A DNA stretch of 64,000 nucleotides from JANQEU01 sp965228045. GTDB lineage: Bacteria > Bacteroidota > Bacteroidia > Cytophagales > Cyclobacteriaceae. The notes under the pieces were generated by a model, which did not search any database, had not been told where the DNA came from, and saw only the letters and a list, made by a program, of their open reading frames with translations. A program made the position numbers and the translations under genes. Where the stretch lies: NCBI GenBank assembly GCA_965228045.1, contig OZ245789.1:2294001-2358000 (forward strand), given 5' to 3'. Shown here one piece after another: positions 17,868 through 27,184 of this stretch (its first letter is position 1; each line of letters starts with the position of its first letter).

Positions 17868-18926
17868 TCAGGATGTAGTATAGTCTCTTTCCAGTTGCTT
17901 CTGTTTTTCCCAGCGCCGGATGGCCATATCAATTAGTTTATTGAGTAAATCAGTGTAGCCGATGCCCATATTTGCCCAAAGCATGGGGAACATACTTACG
18001 CTTGTGAACCCTGGAATGGAATTTATTTCATTGATAAGTACTTCATCATCTTCCGTCAGGAACAGATCCACACGAGCGAAGTCTTCACACTTCAAAGTCA
18101 GGTAGGCTGCTTCACATAATCTTCTGATTTTTTGACTTACTTCTTCCGAGACATCGGCTGGCACTTTGATCTCAATGGCTTTCTCATCCGTATATTTAGC
18201 GTCATAAGTGTAGAAGTCATAGTCACCTTTCAGTATTATCTCTCCTGGCACAGTAGATTGAATCACCTCATTCCCGATGACACCGCACTCCAGTTCACGC
18301 GCATTTACAAAAGACTCAATCAGTACTTCCCCGGAGTATCTGAGGCTTTCTTTCAGGGCGTGGTCGAATTGGGAAGGGGTAGTTACCTTGGATATACCAA
18401 TACTGGAACCCAGATTCCCGGCCTTGATCATAAATGGAACACCCAACCTTTCTTTTACCAGATCGAATGAGATTCCTTCTGACTGTTCGCTACGAAATGA
18501 CATATATGGTGCAACAGGTATGCCTGCCTGTGCAAGTAGTTTTTTCGATACGATCTTGTCCATAGAGATGGCGGATCCCAGGACGGAGGTGCCCACAACG
18601 GGAATGTTTAAGCATTGAAATAAGCCCTGTATGCTACCGTCTTCTCCATCAGTCCCGTGAAGTATTGGGAACACCAAATCCAGTTCGAAGGAAGTATCAT
18701 TTTTATCCAGAACCGTAGCGATTTTTGATCCGAGATCCATCTTTACCGGATTATCTGTTTTGATCGAATCGGAGACATCCGATTGTAAATACCATTTTCC
18801 GGATTTGCTTATGCCAATCAGCGTGAGTTCATACTTGTCATCCATATTGGCGACCACGTTCCTGGCCGAGCGAATGGAAATCTCATGCTCTACGGACTTT
18901 CCTCCGTATAAAATTCCTACTTTCAT
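17868..18926 (-). CDS. ddl: D-alanine--D-alanine ligase
   Basis: This cytoplasmic ATP-grasp enzyme joins two D-alanines for peptidoglycan synthesis. Visible are the N-terminal GGKSVEHEISIRSA, the ATP-grasp loop GNLGSSIGI, the ECGVIGNE stretch and the C-terminal active-site signature LINEINSIPGFT with Asn-x-Pro replaced by the family form INSIPG. The 352-residue length is normal. The ATG at 18926 follows the M43 protease stop by 55 bases, and the PASTA gene begins 36 bases after its stop. Confidence 0.97.
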   Translation of the reverse strand: MKVGILYGGKSVEHEISIRSARNVVANMDDKYELTLIGISKSGKWYLQSDVSDSIKTDNPVKMDLGSKIATVLDKNDTSFELDLVFPILHGTDGEDGSIQGLFQCLNIPVVGTSVLGSAISMDKIVSKKLLAQAGIPVAPYMSFRSEQSEGISFDLVKERLGVPFMIKAGNLGSSIGISKVTTPSQFDHALKESLRYSGEVLIESFVNARELECGVIGNEVIQSTVPGEIILKGDYDFYTYDAKYTDEKAIEIKVPADVSEEVSQKIRRLCEAAYLTLKCEDFARVDLFLTEDDEVLINEINSIPGFTSVSMFPMLWANMGIGYTDLLNKLIDMAIRRWEKQKQLERDYTTS

Positions 18927-18981
18927 TTGTGGGACAAATGTAGAACCTTACGCATTAAATTCGGTTGTGATCTCCAATCGA

Positions 18982-21918
18982 TCACTTCAAAATGATCCTT
19001 TGAGATACGTCTGTGTTTTTTCCTAATACCCTCAGGAAGTAAATTCCTTCAAATCCGGGATTTTCGAAATTAATCACCTGGTTCAACCCAAAAGGTAAAT
19101 GCTGGCTTAGTTTAATATTGCCGGACAAATCCAGCAGGTAAATCGTAACTGGTTCCTGAGCGGGTAGGTTTAATACCGCATTAAATGATCCTACAGAGGG
19201 ATTTGGATAGACCAATAGTTTCTGCTCCGATCTTGGAATATCAGTATCCGTGGTATTGAAAAATTCGATGTCATCCAGATAAAGACTACTTCCTCCACCG
19301 TCTGCATAGACAAATGCGACTCTGAGTTCCTCCACTTCGGTGTACTCACTTAAATCAAGAAAAACCTCCTGCCAGTCTTCCTCAGCCGGCTCGAAGAAAT
19401 CGGAGGTAAATTCGTCACTCAGAGTCCCTGACGAAGCATCAAAAATGATTTCCGAAAAATTCTCTCCACAGTCCTCGGATATTACCACCTTCAGGTTGTC
19501 CGTAAATCCTGACCGCTGCTTGTAGGCATACCGGAAAGACATTCCTAAGTGGTCAATTTCATTAGGGTCTAATATCGGACTTATAAGCCAATGCTCATTT
19601 AAAGCAGATCCATCTGCAGTTATCCTGGCGACAAGCGATTGGTTTTCGTCGGCTTCATACTCCTCAAAAATGTGGTCAGAGTTTCTGCTGATCGGAATCC
19701 ATTCGTTTCCATTTTCGAAATCCAGCCTCAAAGGCAGACCTTCTTTTCGGTCATTGACTACAATGTTATACTGCTGGACGTTGTTTTCGATGTCCTCATC
19801 TAAGGTGCCATTTGGATTATCTACAATGAAATTGAGCTCATATTCTCCAGTCTCCAGATCCGAGACGGAAAAGAAAATCTCCGTGTCCTGCCCCGATTCC
19901 AGGAGTGTGTTGGGGTGGCTTATGATGGTGGTTTGATTTGATAAACCGTAGAATATCTCATAGCTGTCCAGAGTTTCAAATCCATAATTGGCTATTTCCA
20001 TCCTTGTGGAAAACTCTTCATTACAGGTAATCAGGGGCACTCCATTTATGGACTTAATTCCTACATCATAAGCCAAAAGATTTCCAGGATTGATGGATAT
20101 GCTATCCAGGTACAATTTACCACCTCCGCCGTTTATACCTATGAATGCAACACGGATAGGGTCACCATTCAGGTAGGGTGTAATGTTGAGGTTTACCCTT
20201 TGCCAGTCTTGAGGCCCACCTGGCGTGAAATCCGGATTACCTGCCACAGTAGTGCGTAGAGAGGATCCGAAACCTTCAAAAACATAGAATTCCTCTTCAT
20301 AGTTTTGACCACAATCCACCGATAGAGCAACTATGAATCCGTCTTTGTTCCAGATATTTCCATCTCCGCTATAAGCATAGCTGAACTCCAGATCGGCCGA
20401 ATTCAGGTTGGTTACATCCAGAATAGGTGTGACCAGGTAGTCAAAGTCTCCGCTTGCCGAATTATCAGCCAGGTCAATGGAAGCAGCCACGTTGGACAGC
20501 GTCTCATATGGAGCCTGTTCTTCCATCCACTTACTGGAAGTACCGGAATAGGTGTACATGGACAGGCCATTGCCATCCATGAAGTTTTCCGAATACGGAA
20601 CCAGTACCTGACGATATTCCGGAAAAGTGATTTGAATAAGATTGTTTTCCTCATTTCCATCTGCATTTCCATTCACAGTTATGATTTCTATTTCCAGATC
20701 TGTCAGCATGGAAATATTAATGGCATCGAAGCTTATGATTTCTGATTCAAGTAGCTCCAGGTTTGAATTGATTTCGATGGTTTGGAGGGAATCATCACCA
20801 AGCGATAAAGTAGCTCTGAAACTATTGATCGTGTTTGTCCCGTAGTTACGGACTTCGATCGAGGGAATGTATTCGGTATTACAATCGTTGGATTCCGGCT
20901 CGATTACCCTGCGTATTCCAAGGTCATTGCTTACCTGCACAGGTTCGGAAAGTGCCGGAGAGGATAGAAGAGAGAATCTTCGGGGACTGTTTTCCAATAC
21001 CAGATTCATTCGCGTTTTTTGACATTGTGTGAAGATATTCATGCAGGCATCATTGGTGTAATTCATGTAGTTGGAATACATGTCTTCACTCTCGCATGTA
21101 AACTGTGCTTCTGAAGGACATAACCCTGTGTAATTTCTACTTTGTGTTGGGGTATCGTCGCAATAATCATTGCCTGTACAGTTCAAAATATCACCCCACA
21201 GATGCCTCAAGCCCAGATAATGGCCAATTTCATGGGTTAATGTTCTTCCAAAACTGTCAAACTGTCCTCCTGTATCATCATTGATGCCAATGTATTCATG
21301 ATCTACGATCACGGCATCCTGGAAAGGATTCTCGTCGATGTCAATAATGCCCTCAAGACTGGAATATGGATAGGAGGACCATCCAATGATGTTGCCACTT
21401 AATTCCGCCACCATGATATTGATGTATTCTTCCGGAGGCCAGAAGCTTTCCTGCATAAGTTCAATAAACTCACTTTGGGAGTAGCTCGGCTGCGAGCCTT
21501 GCTTTCTTACAATACCGGTCGTCGGGAGTCCTTCCGGATCTCTTTTAGCCAGTATAAATTGGATGTCCGTATTGACAGCTACATCAAGAAATGATGGTGG
21601 CGTGCTGGATGCATCCGTATTGGTCCGGCCATAATCCTCATTTAGGATTCTGAGCTGATCAAGAATTCTTTCGTCCGATATGTTTGATCCCGTTCCGATT
21701 TCCTCCCCGAAATGGACGATGTGAAAAACAATCGGAAGGGTATAGGTTGCCTCCGTTCTGGAAGAAGTCTTTTGCAATCGAATCCCGGAGATCCAGTTTT
21801 CAAATTGAGATTCATGGTGATTGGGAATTCCCTCTATATGATGATCTACCAGGCATCTTTGAGCCTCAGAGCCAAGAGAGAGCATGAAAAATGTGACAAT
21901 CAACCAGGTTTTCCTCAT
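18982..21918 (-). CDS. secreted M43 (pappalysin/cytophagalysin) metalloprotease with T9SS sorting domain
   Basis: A signal peptide (LIVTFFMLSLGSEAQ) leads into a metzincin domain with zinc motif HEIGHYLGLRH (His229, Glu230, His233, His239) and a Met-turn in MNYTNDAC. Cysteine pairs around NCTGNDYCDDTP are typical of M43B. Two similar jelly-roll (MAM-like, choice-of-anchor) domains follow (LVTPILDVTNLNSADLEF and LISPILDPNEIDHLGMSF begin the matching parts), separated by Ig-like stretches. The C-terminus is a T9SS type A sorting domain (VYPNPSVGSF, then IYFLRVLG). It is a large exported protease, probably used on external proteins. It starts 14 bases after the nfu stop. Confidence 0.93.
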   Translation of the reverse strand: MRKTWLIVTFFMLSLGSEAQRCLVDHHIEGIPNHHESQFENWISGIRLQKTSSRTEATYTLPIVFHIVHFGEEIGTGSNISDERILDQLRILNEDYGRTNTDASSTPPSFLDVAVNTDIQFILAKRDPEGLPTTGIVRKQGSQPSYSQSEFIELMQESFWPPEEYINIMVAELSGNIIGWSSYPYSSLEGIIDIDENPFQDAVIVDHEYIGINDDTGGQFDSFGRTLTHEIGHYLGLRHLWGDILNCTGNDYCDDTPTQSRNYTGLCPSEAQFTCESEDMYSNYMNYTNDACMNIFTQCQKTRMNLVLENSPRRFSLLSSPALSEPVQVSNDLGIRRVIEPESNDCNTEYIPSIEVRNYGTNTINSFRATLSLGDDSLQTIEINSNLELLESEIISFDAINISMLTDLEIEIITVNGNADGNEENNLIQITFPEYRQVLVPYSENFMDGNGLSMYTYSGTSSKWMEEQAPYETLSNVAASIDLADNSASGDFDYLVTPILDVTNLNSADLEFSYAYSGDGNIWNKDGFIVALSVDCGQNYEEEFYVFEGFGSSLRTTVAGNPDFTPGGPQDWQRVNLNITPYLNGDPIRVAFIGINGGGGKLYLDSISINPGNLLAYDVGIKSINGVPLITCNEEFSTRMEIANYGFETLDSYEIFYGLSNQTTIISHPNTLLESGQDTEIFFSVSDLETGEYELNFIVDNPNGTLDEDIENNVQQYNIVVNDRKEGLPLRLDFENGNEWIPISRNSDHIFEEYEADENQSLVARITADGSALNEHWLISPILDPNEIDHLGMSFRYAYKQRSGFTDNLKVVISEDCGENFSEIIFDASSGTLSDEFTSDFFEPAEEDWQEVFLDLSEYTEVEELRVAFVYADGGGSSLYLDDIEFFNTTDTDIPRSEQKLLVYPNPSVGSFNAVLNLPAQEPVTIYLLDLSGNIKLSQHLPFGLNQVINFENPGFEGIYFLRVLGKNTDVSQRIILK

Positions 21919-21932
21919 CCCGGTAAATTTAA

Positions 21933-22217
21933 TTACTGGGCCATTGAAGGTAATTTGGCATTGGGATCATCAGGGTCTGTTATATTGATCGCCTCCACTT
22001 TTTTGATTTCGGGGACTGCCCGGATAATGGCCTCTTCAACACCAGCTTTTAGCGTCATCGTCGACATTGGGCATGAGCCGCATGCTCCCAAAAGCTCCAA
22101 TACCGCCGTTTCATTTTCCAGAGAAAGGATCTTTACATTTCCTCCATCGGCGACAAGATAAGGCCTGATGTTATCCAGCGCTTTCTCCACTTTATCAAAT
22201 AATTCCTTATCTGTCAT
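21933..22217 (-). CDS. NifU C-terminal-like (Nfu) iron-sulfur scaffold protein
   Basis: The 94-residue protein is a single Nfu domain: N-terminal IRPYLVADGGNVKI and the cluster-binding CxxC in GACGSCPMSTMT. Such proteins carry a 4Fe-4S cluster shared across a dimer and hand it to target enzymes. Its ATG overlaps the mrp stop by four bases; pairing with an Mrp/ApbC ATPase, a second cluster carrier, supports a joint role in iron-sulfur maturation. Confidence 0.95.
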   Translation of the reverse strand: MTDKELFDKVEKALDNIRPYLVADGGNVKILSLENETAVLELLGACGSCPMSTMTLKAGVEEAIIRAVPEIKKVEAINITDPDDPNAKLPSMAQ

Positions 22218-23314
22218 TGTGTTGTTATTTCTACTTTTTCCGTTTTCGGTCCGGAGGCATTTCTTATGGCTACCTGCCGGGCCATGGATTCCGCCAGCTC
22301 TTTATAAGCTTTTCCGGAAATATCTTCCTTCATAACCGCAGGAAAACCATTGTCTCCACTTTCTCTGATCGATTGCACAATTGGAATCTTTCCAAGAAGC
22401 GGTACTTCGTTCTTCTCAGCCAGCTTTTCACCACCGCCTTCTCCAAAGATATGGTATTTATTGTTGGGCAACTCCTCCGGAGTGAAGTAAGACATGTTTT
22501 CCACAACCCCTAAAACCGGAACATTAATTTGAGGCTGCTTGAACATGGCAATTGCTTTTTGAGCGTCTGCCAACGCCACTTTTTGCGGTGTTGTCACAAT
22601 GATGGATCCGGTGACTGGAACGGTTTGTACCAATGTCAGGTGAATATCACTTGTTCCTGGCGGCAAGTCTATCAATAAGTAATCCAGTTCACCCCATTTG
22701 GTATCACCGATGAATTGTTTCAGGGCAGAGCTTGCCATGGGTCCTCGCCATACGACAGCACCATCGGCAGGGGCAAGGAACCCAATTGAAATCAATTTCA
22801 CCCCATACTGCTGAATGGGAAGGATCATATTTTTCCCATTCTCCTTGCTCACGGCGGGTTGCTCAAATTCGCAATTGAACATGGTGGGGATAGACGGACC
22901 AAAAATATCAGCATCGATCAGTCCAACGGATGCGCCGGTTTTGGCCAGAGCCACAGCAAGATTGGCTGCTGTGGTAGACTTGCCAACACCACCTTTACCG
23001 CTGGCGATGGCAATTATATTTTTCACTCCGGGAAGCAAAGGAGCATCACTGTAGCGGGTGGTGGTGACATTCGAGGTCATATTGATGTCCATCTCCACCT
23101 CTTCGCCTAATTCGGATTTGATTGCTTTTTCGCAATCCATCCTAATCATTTCCTTCAACGGACATGCAGGTGTGGTCAATACCACGTCAAAGCTTACTTT
23201 GTTGCCATTGATCTCGATCTTTCGGATCATATTTAATGACACAAGGTCCTGTTTCAGGTCAGGATCCTGAACCTTTGATAATGCTTTTAGAATTCCCTCT
23301 TTTGTCAACGCCAT
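22214..23314 (-). CDS. Mrp/ApbC-type iron-sulfur carrier ATPase
   Basis: The 366-residue protein has an N-terminal MIP18/DUF59 domain (to about residue 90, with the TPACPLKE cysteine) and an Mrp/NBP35 ATPase domain with the deviant Walker A motif SGKGGVGKSTTAAN. The DLPPGTSDIHL and VVENMSYF stretches are diagnostic. In many Mrp proteins the latter is followed by a CxxC that binds the cluster; here FTPEELPNNKYHIFG stands in its place with no cysteine, a form I associate with Bacteroidota. It is upstream of nfu with a four-base overlap and divergent from dnaG. Confidence 0.93.
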   Translation of the reverse strand: MALTKEGILKALSKVQDPDLKQDLVSLNMIRKIEINGNKVSFDVVLTTPACPLKEMIRMDCEKAIKSELGEEVEMDINMTSNVTTTRYSDAPLLPGVKNIIAIASGKGGVGKSTTAANLAVALAKTGASVGLIDADIFGPSIPTMFNCEFEQPAVSKENGKNMILPIQQYGVKLISIGFLAPADGAVVWRGPMASSALKQFIGDTKWGELDYLLIDLPPGTSDIHLTLVQTVPVTGSIIVTTPQKVALADAQKAIAMFKQPQINVPVLGVVENMSYFTPEELPNNKYHIFGEGGGEKLAEKNEVPLLGKIPIVQSIRESGDNGFPAVMKEDISGKAYKELAESMARQVAIRNASGPKTEKVEITTQ

Positions 23315-23386
23315 CCGCTTAGATAATCAATTATTAGGCAAGTTTAGGTATCATCGAACTTGGAACAAATAATCTGGCAAATAAGT

Positions 23387-23394
23387 TAGTTTTG
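23387..23394 (+). promoter_or_regulatory. Bacteroidota -7 box upstream of dnaG
   Basis: TAGTTTTG is an exact TAnnTTTG and lies 16 bases before the dnaG ATG in the mrp-dnaG divergent gap. A TTG occurs at 23360-23362, but the 24-base spacing is longer than the usual 19-21, so the -33 partner is doubtful. Confidence 0.45.
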
Positions 23395-23410
23395 CACATT
23401 ATTTATACCC

Positions 23411-25333
23411 ATGATCACTCAATCTACAATCGATGAAATAAAGAACCGAATGGATATTGTAGAAGTGGTGGGTGATTTTGTCCAACTTAAAAAATCCGGC
23501 TCGAGTTACAAAGCTTTAAGTCCATTTACTACGGAAAAAACACCTTCCTTTTTCGTAGTCCCTTCAAAAGGAATTTTTAAATGTTTTAGTTCCGGAAAAG
23601 GTGGAGATGCCATCACCTTTATTCAGGAAGTAGACGGCTTGAGCTACGTGGAGGCTCTAAAATACCTTGCGGAAAAGTATGGTATCGAATTAGTAGAAGA
23701 ACAACAGTCTGACGAGCAGCTTGAAAATCAAAATAAACGGGAATCCCTTTACATAATTCTAAACTTCGCCTGTCAGCATTTTCAGGAGAGACTGCTTCAG
23801 CATGAGGAGGGTAAGTCTGTGGGATTGACCTATTTTAAAGAACGACAGATCAGCGAGGCTTCTATCGAAAAATTCCAGCTTGGCTATACCCTGAATATTT
23901 GGGATGATCTGTATAACACCGCTGTCAAGAAAGGGTACCAGGAGGAACTGTTGGAGGAGGCGGGACTTATAATTCGAAAGGAAGATCGGATTTATGATCG
24001 ATTCAGGGGTCGGGTTACATTTCCAGTTATGAATGTGACCGGAAAGGTGGTGGCATTTGGGGCCCGAATTCTGACTTCTGACAAGAAGCAACCCAAATAC
24101 ATCAATTCTCCTGAGACCGAACTCTATCACAAAGGTAAGGTTCTTTTTGGTCTTTACCAGGCCAAACAGGCCATCCGAATGCAGGAAAACTGCTACCTGG
24201 TAGAGGGATATACCGATGTAATCGCTTTACATCAGGCCGGGATCGAAAACGTAGTTTCCTCATCCGGAACTGCCTTAACAGAGGATCAGGTAAAACTGAT
24301 CAAAAGATATGCCCCTAATGTAACGGTGATCTTCGATGGGGATGCTGCGGGATTGAAAGCTGCTTTTAGAGGCATTGACATACTTCTGGAAAATGGTTTA
24401 AACGTGAAAGCCGTTGCACTGCCTGACGGTTCGGATCCTGATAGCTACAGTAAAGAGCTGGGAACAAGTGCCTTCAAAAATTATCTGGACCAGAAGGCTA
24501 CAGATTTTATCAGGTTCAAGACTTCGGTTTTGTTGGATGATGTCCAGGGAGACCCTATTCGTAAATCGGAGGTCATTAGAGACATTGTAAACAGCATCTC
24601 AAAAATCGATGATGCCATCAAACGATCCCTGTATATCAAGGAATGTAGCGATCTGCTGGATATAAGTGAGTCGGTCCTGATCATGGAGCAGAACAAGCTT
24701 CTGATTGACAGGAATAAACAAAAGAATAAGCCATCATTTGATCCGGAGCCAGAGTCTTTTGTGATGCCCATTGAGGATGAGCAGGTTGAGAATCTTGATA
24801 TCAACAGAATCATCATTCATCAGGAGAAGGAGAGCATCCGGGTCTTGTTAAATTATGGTCAGGAAAAGATCTATCCATCCGAAGAAGAATCTAAGACCCT
24901 GCTGGACTACTTTTTGACTGAAGCTGAAGAAATCCATTTCATACACCCGGTGTATAATAAGATGCTGTCTATTATGAAGGAGAACTTTGAGAAAGGTCTG
25001 CAAACCGGGACAGAAGTCTTGATGGAATCCGAGGATAGTGAAATACAAAAGACAGTAATCGATCTCATTGCCCCTAAATATGAGATCAGCGAGCTGTGGA
25101 AGACGCGGTACCACATACATGTGCCCCAGGAACTGGATAACGTCAAGCAAGTAAGTTATACCAATATCTTGCGTTTAAAGTTTTGGTACATACAGCACCT
25201 GATTGAAGAAAAGAGTCTGACACTCAAGAATGCCGATGAATCGCAATTGGACGATATCCTGGATGAAATCACAGAGATGAAAAAAATTGAAATGGAAATA
25301 GCTGAAATTTTGGGAAACGTAACCGTGAAATAA
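23411..25333 (+). CDS. dnaG: DNA primase with degenerate zinc ribbon
   Basis: This replication primase makes RNA primers for the lagging strand. The 640 residues include the N-terminal CHC2-type domain, the RNA-polymerase core with YTDVIALHQAG and VIFDGDAAGLKAA of the TOPRIM fold, and a C-terminal helicase-interacting region. The zinc ribbon has lost three of four ligands: where Cys-His-Cys-Cys is expected there are Ser37, Thr40, Cys58 and Ser61 (LSPFTTEK and KCFSSGKGGD). Loss of these ligands is, as I recall, also seen in Flavobacteriia. Otherwise the protein looks intact and essential. ribBA follows after 28 bases. Confidence 0.96.
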   Translation: MITQSTIDEIKNRMDIVEVVGDFVQLKKSGSSYKALSPFTTEKTPSFFVVPSKGIFKCFSSGKGGDAITFIQEVDGLSYVEALKYLAEKYGIELVEEQQSDEQLENQNKRESLYIILNFACQHFQERLLQHEEGKSVGLTYFKERQISEASIEKFQLGYTLNIWDDLYNTAVKKGYQEELLEEAGLIIRKEDRIYDRFRGRVTFPVMNVTGKVVAFGARILTSDKKQPKYINSPETELYHKGKVLFGLYQAKQAIRMQENCYLVEGYTDVIALHQAGIENVVSSSGTALTEDQVKLIKRYAPNVTVIFDGDAAGLKAAFRGIDILLENGLNVKAVALPDGSDPDSYSKELGTSAFKNYLDQKATDFIRFKTSVLLDDVQGDPIRKSEVIRDIVNSISKIDDAIKRSLYIKECSDLLDISESVLIMEQNKLLIDRNKQKNKPSFDPEPESFVMPIEDEQVENLDINRIIIHQEKESIRVLLNYGQEKIYPSEEESKTLLDYFLTEAEEIHFIHPVYNKMLSIMKENFEKGLQTGTEVLMESEDSEIQKTVIDLIAPKYEISELWKTRYHIHVPQELDNVKQVSYTNILRLKFWYIQHLIEEKSLTLKNADESQLDDILDEITEMKKIEMEIAEILGNVTVK

Positions 25334-25361
25334 TCGGTTCTATAACCGTAAGTGATAAATA

Positions 25362-26585
25362 ATGAGTAACAACAACATTAAACTTGACACCATTGAGGAG
25401 GCGATAGCCGAAATAAAAAACGGTAAAGTGATCATCGTGGTGGATGATGAGGACAGAGAGAACGAAGGGGATTTCATCTGCGCTGCGGAGCTGGTCACTC
25501 CGGACATTGTCAATTTTATGTCCAAGGAGGGTCGTGGACTTATTTGTGCTCCTCTGATTGAGGAGAGATGCGAGGCTCTTGGACTGGAGATGATGGTAGG
25601 TAAAAATACCGCGGTACATGCGACCCCTTTTACCGTGTCCGTGGATTTACTGGGACATGGTACCACGACGGGAATCTCAACCTCGGACAGGGCTAAAACC
25701 ATAAGGGCATTGGCCGATGAAAGGACCAAACCGGAAGAACTTGGCAGACCTGGTCATATTTTTCCTCTAAAAGCCAAGGAAGGTGGTGTGTTGAGAAGAG
25801 CTGGGCACACGGAGGCGGCCATTGACTTTGCAAGAATGGCTGGAATGAAGCCTGCCGGAGTGCTGGTGGAGATTTTGAAGGATGACGGCACCATGGCCAG
25901 ATTACCTGACCTGAGGGAAATGGCCGATAAGATGAACCTTAAGCTGGTTTCGATCAAAGACCTGATTGAATATCGTATGAAAAATGAGACCCTCATCAAA
26001 GAATTGGTGGAGGTCGAGATGCCAACGGAACATGGTGAGTTCATGCTGAAAATGTTTGAACAAAAGAATACCGGGGACAAGCATATGGTGTTGTATAAAG
26101 GTCAATGGGAGAAGGATGAACCTGTTTTGGTACGTGTACACTCATCATGTGTTACGGGAGATATTTTCGGCTCGTTCAGATGTGATTGCGGAAATCAGCT
26201 TCACAATTCCATGGAAATGGTGGAGAAAGCTGGTAAAGGGATGGTAGTTTATATGAATCAGGAAGGTCGTGGGATTGGTTTGGAGAATAAATTGAAGGCC
26301 TATAAGCTGCAGGAAGAGGGGATGGATACTGTGGAGGCAAATCTCCACCTTGGTTTTAAAATGGATCAAAGAGATTACGGTGTAGGTGCCCAAATCATTC
26401 GTGCTATGGGCGCCACGAAGCTTAGATTGATCACCAATAATCCGAAGAAAAGGGTGGGATTAATTGGATATGGCCTGGAAATTGTAGAGAATGTACCCAT
26501 AGAGGTTTTTCCCAATAAACATAATCAAAGGTATCTGGAGACCAAAAGGGATAAAATGGGTCACGATATCTTAAAGAAAAAATGA
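25362..26585 (+). CDS. ribBA: bifunctional 3,4-dihydroxy-2-butanone-4-phosphate synthase / GTP cyclohydrolase II
   Basis: This cytoplasmic enzyme makes both precursors of riboflavin. The N-terminal RibB half (about 1-205) has VVDDEDRENEGDF and RRAGHTEAAIDFARMAG, which bind ribulose 5-phosphate and magnesium. The C-terminal RibA half has the zinc cysteines in SSCVTGDIFGSFRCDCG and the catalytic YMNQEGRGIGL. Both halves look complete. I see no FMN riboswitch fold in the short 28-base gap after dnaG. Its stop overlaps the next gene by four bases. Confidence 0.97.
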   Translation: MSNNNIKLDTIEEAIAEIKNGKVIIVVDDEDRENEGDFICAAELVTPDIVNFMSKEGRGLICAPLIEERCEALGLEMMVGKNTAVHATPFTVSVDLLGHGTTTGISTSDRAKTIRALADERTKPEELGRPGHIFPLKAKEGGVLRRAGHTEAAIDFARMAGMKPAGVLVEILKDDGTMARLPDLREMADKMNLKLVSIKDLIEYRMKNETLIKELVEVEMPTEHGEFMLKMFEQKNTGDKHMVLYKGQWEKDEPVLVRVHSSCVTGDIFGSFRCDCGNQLHNSMEMVEKAGKGMVVYMNQEGRGIGLENKLKAYKLQEEGMDTVEANLHLGFKMDQRDYGVGAQIIRAMGATKLRLITNNPKKRVGLIGYGLEIVENVPIEVFPNKHNQRYLETKRDKMGHDILKKK

Positions 26586-27184
26586 GGCAACTTGGTTTTC
26601 TATTCCTGGTAATGATGGGGTCGGTTAGCGTGGCTCAGGAGTTTTCCGCTCTGCGCTGGCATGAGGGACTCTTGGTCACTGCGGATCAGGATACGCTCAG
26701 AGGTAAACTGAAATATGATCTTCAGGCCAATACGGTTCAGATTTCCACCAATACACAGATCAAAGCACTGTCGAGTTTTAAAGTCTTCTATTTTGAGATC
26801 TATGACGATGTATATGAAAATTATCGTCAATTTTACTCTATTCCATATCAGGCCAGGACCGGTTATAATGCTCCGGTACTCTTTGAGCTGCTTTATGAAG
26901 GTGGTCTCTCTTTGCTGGCGCGGGAAAAGATTGTGCTAAGCAATAACTCATCCGGTAATCCCTTTTGGTCTTCGGCCCAATACCCTCAGCATAAGCTGGA
27001 TTATGATTTCTTTTTTCTGGACAAAAAAGGAAACATCACTTACTTTTCCGGTTCGAAAAACGACTTGTACCGAATCATGTCCAGAAAGCAATCTGACGTC
27101 AAAAATTTCATCAAGAAGAATCGCTTACGAACAGATGAAATGCAGGATTTGATTCGGATAACCTCATTTTACAATTCAATCTGA
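26582..27184 (+). CDS. exported hypothetical protein
   Basis: The 200-residue protein begins with a clear signal peptide ending VSVAQ and continues with a beta-rich part (DTLRGKLKYD, IKALSSFKVFYFEIYDD, YNAPVLFELLYEGG). The C-terminus (FSGSKNDLYRIMSRKQSDV, then a lysine-rich helix) resembles a class of exported Bacteroidota proteins of unknown role that I have seen described only as hypothetical. Its start overlaps ribBA by four bases and surE starts directly at its stop, so it belongs to this operon. No enzyme motif is visible. Confidence 0.8.
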   Translation: MRQLGFLFLVMMGSVSVAQEFSALRWHEGLLVTADQDTLRGKLKYDLQANTVQISTNTQIKALSSFKVFYFEIYDDVYENYRQFYSIPYQARTGYNAPVLFELLYEGGLSLLAREKIVLSNNSSGNPFWSSAQYPQHKLDYDFFFLDKKGNITYFSGSKNDLYRIMSRKQSDVKNFIKKNRLRTDEMQDLIRITSFYNSI

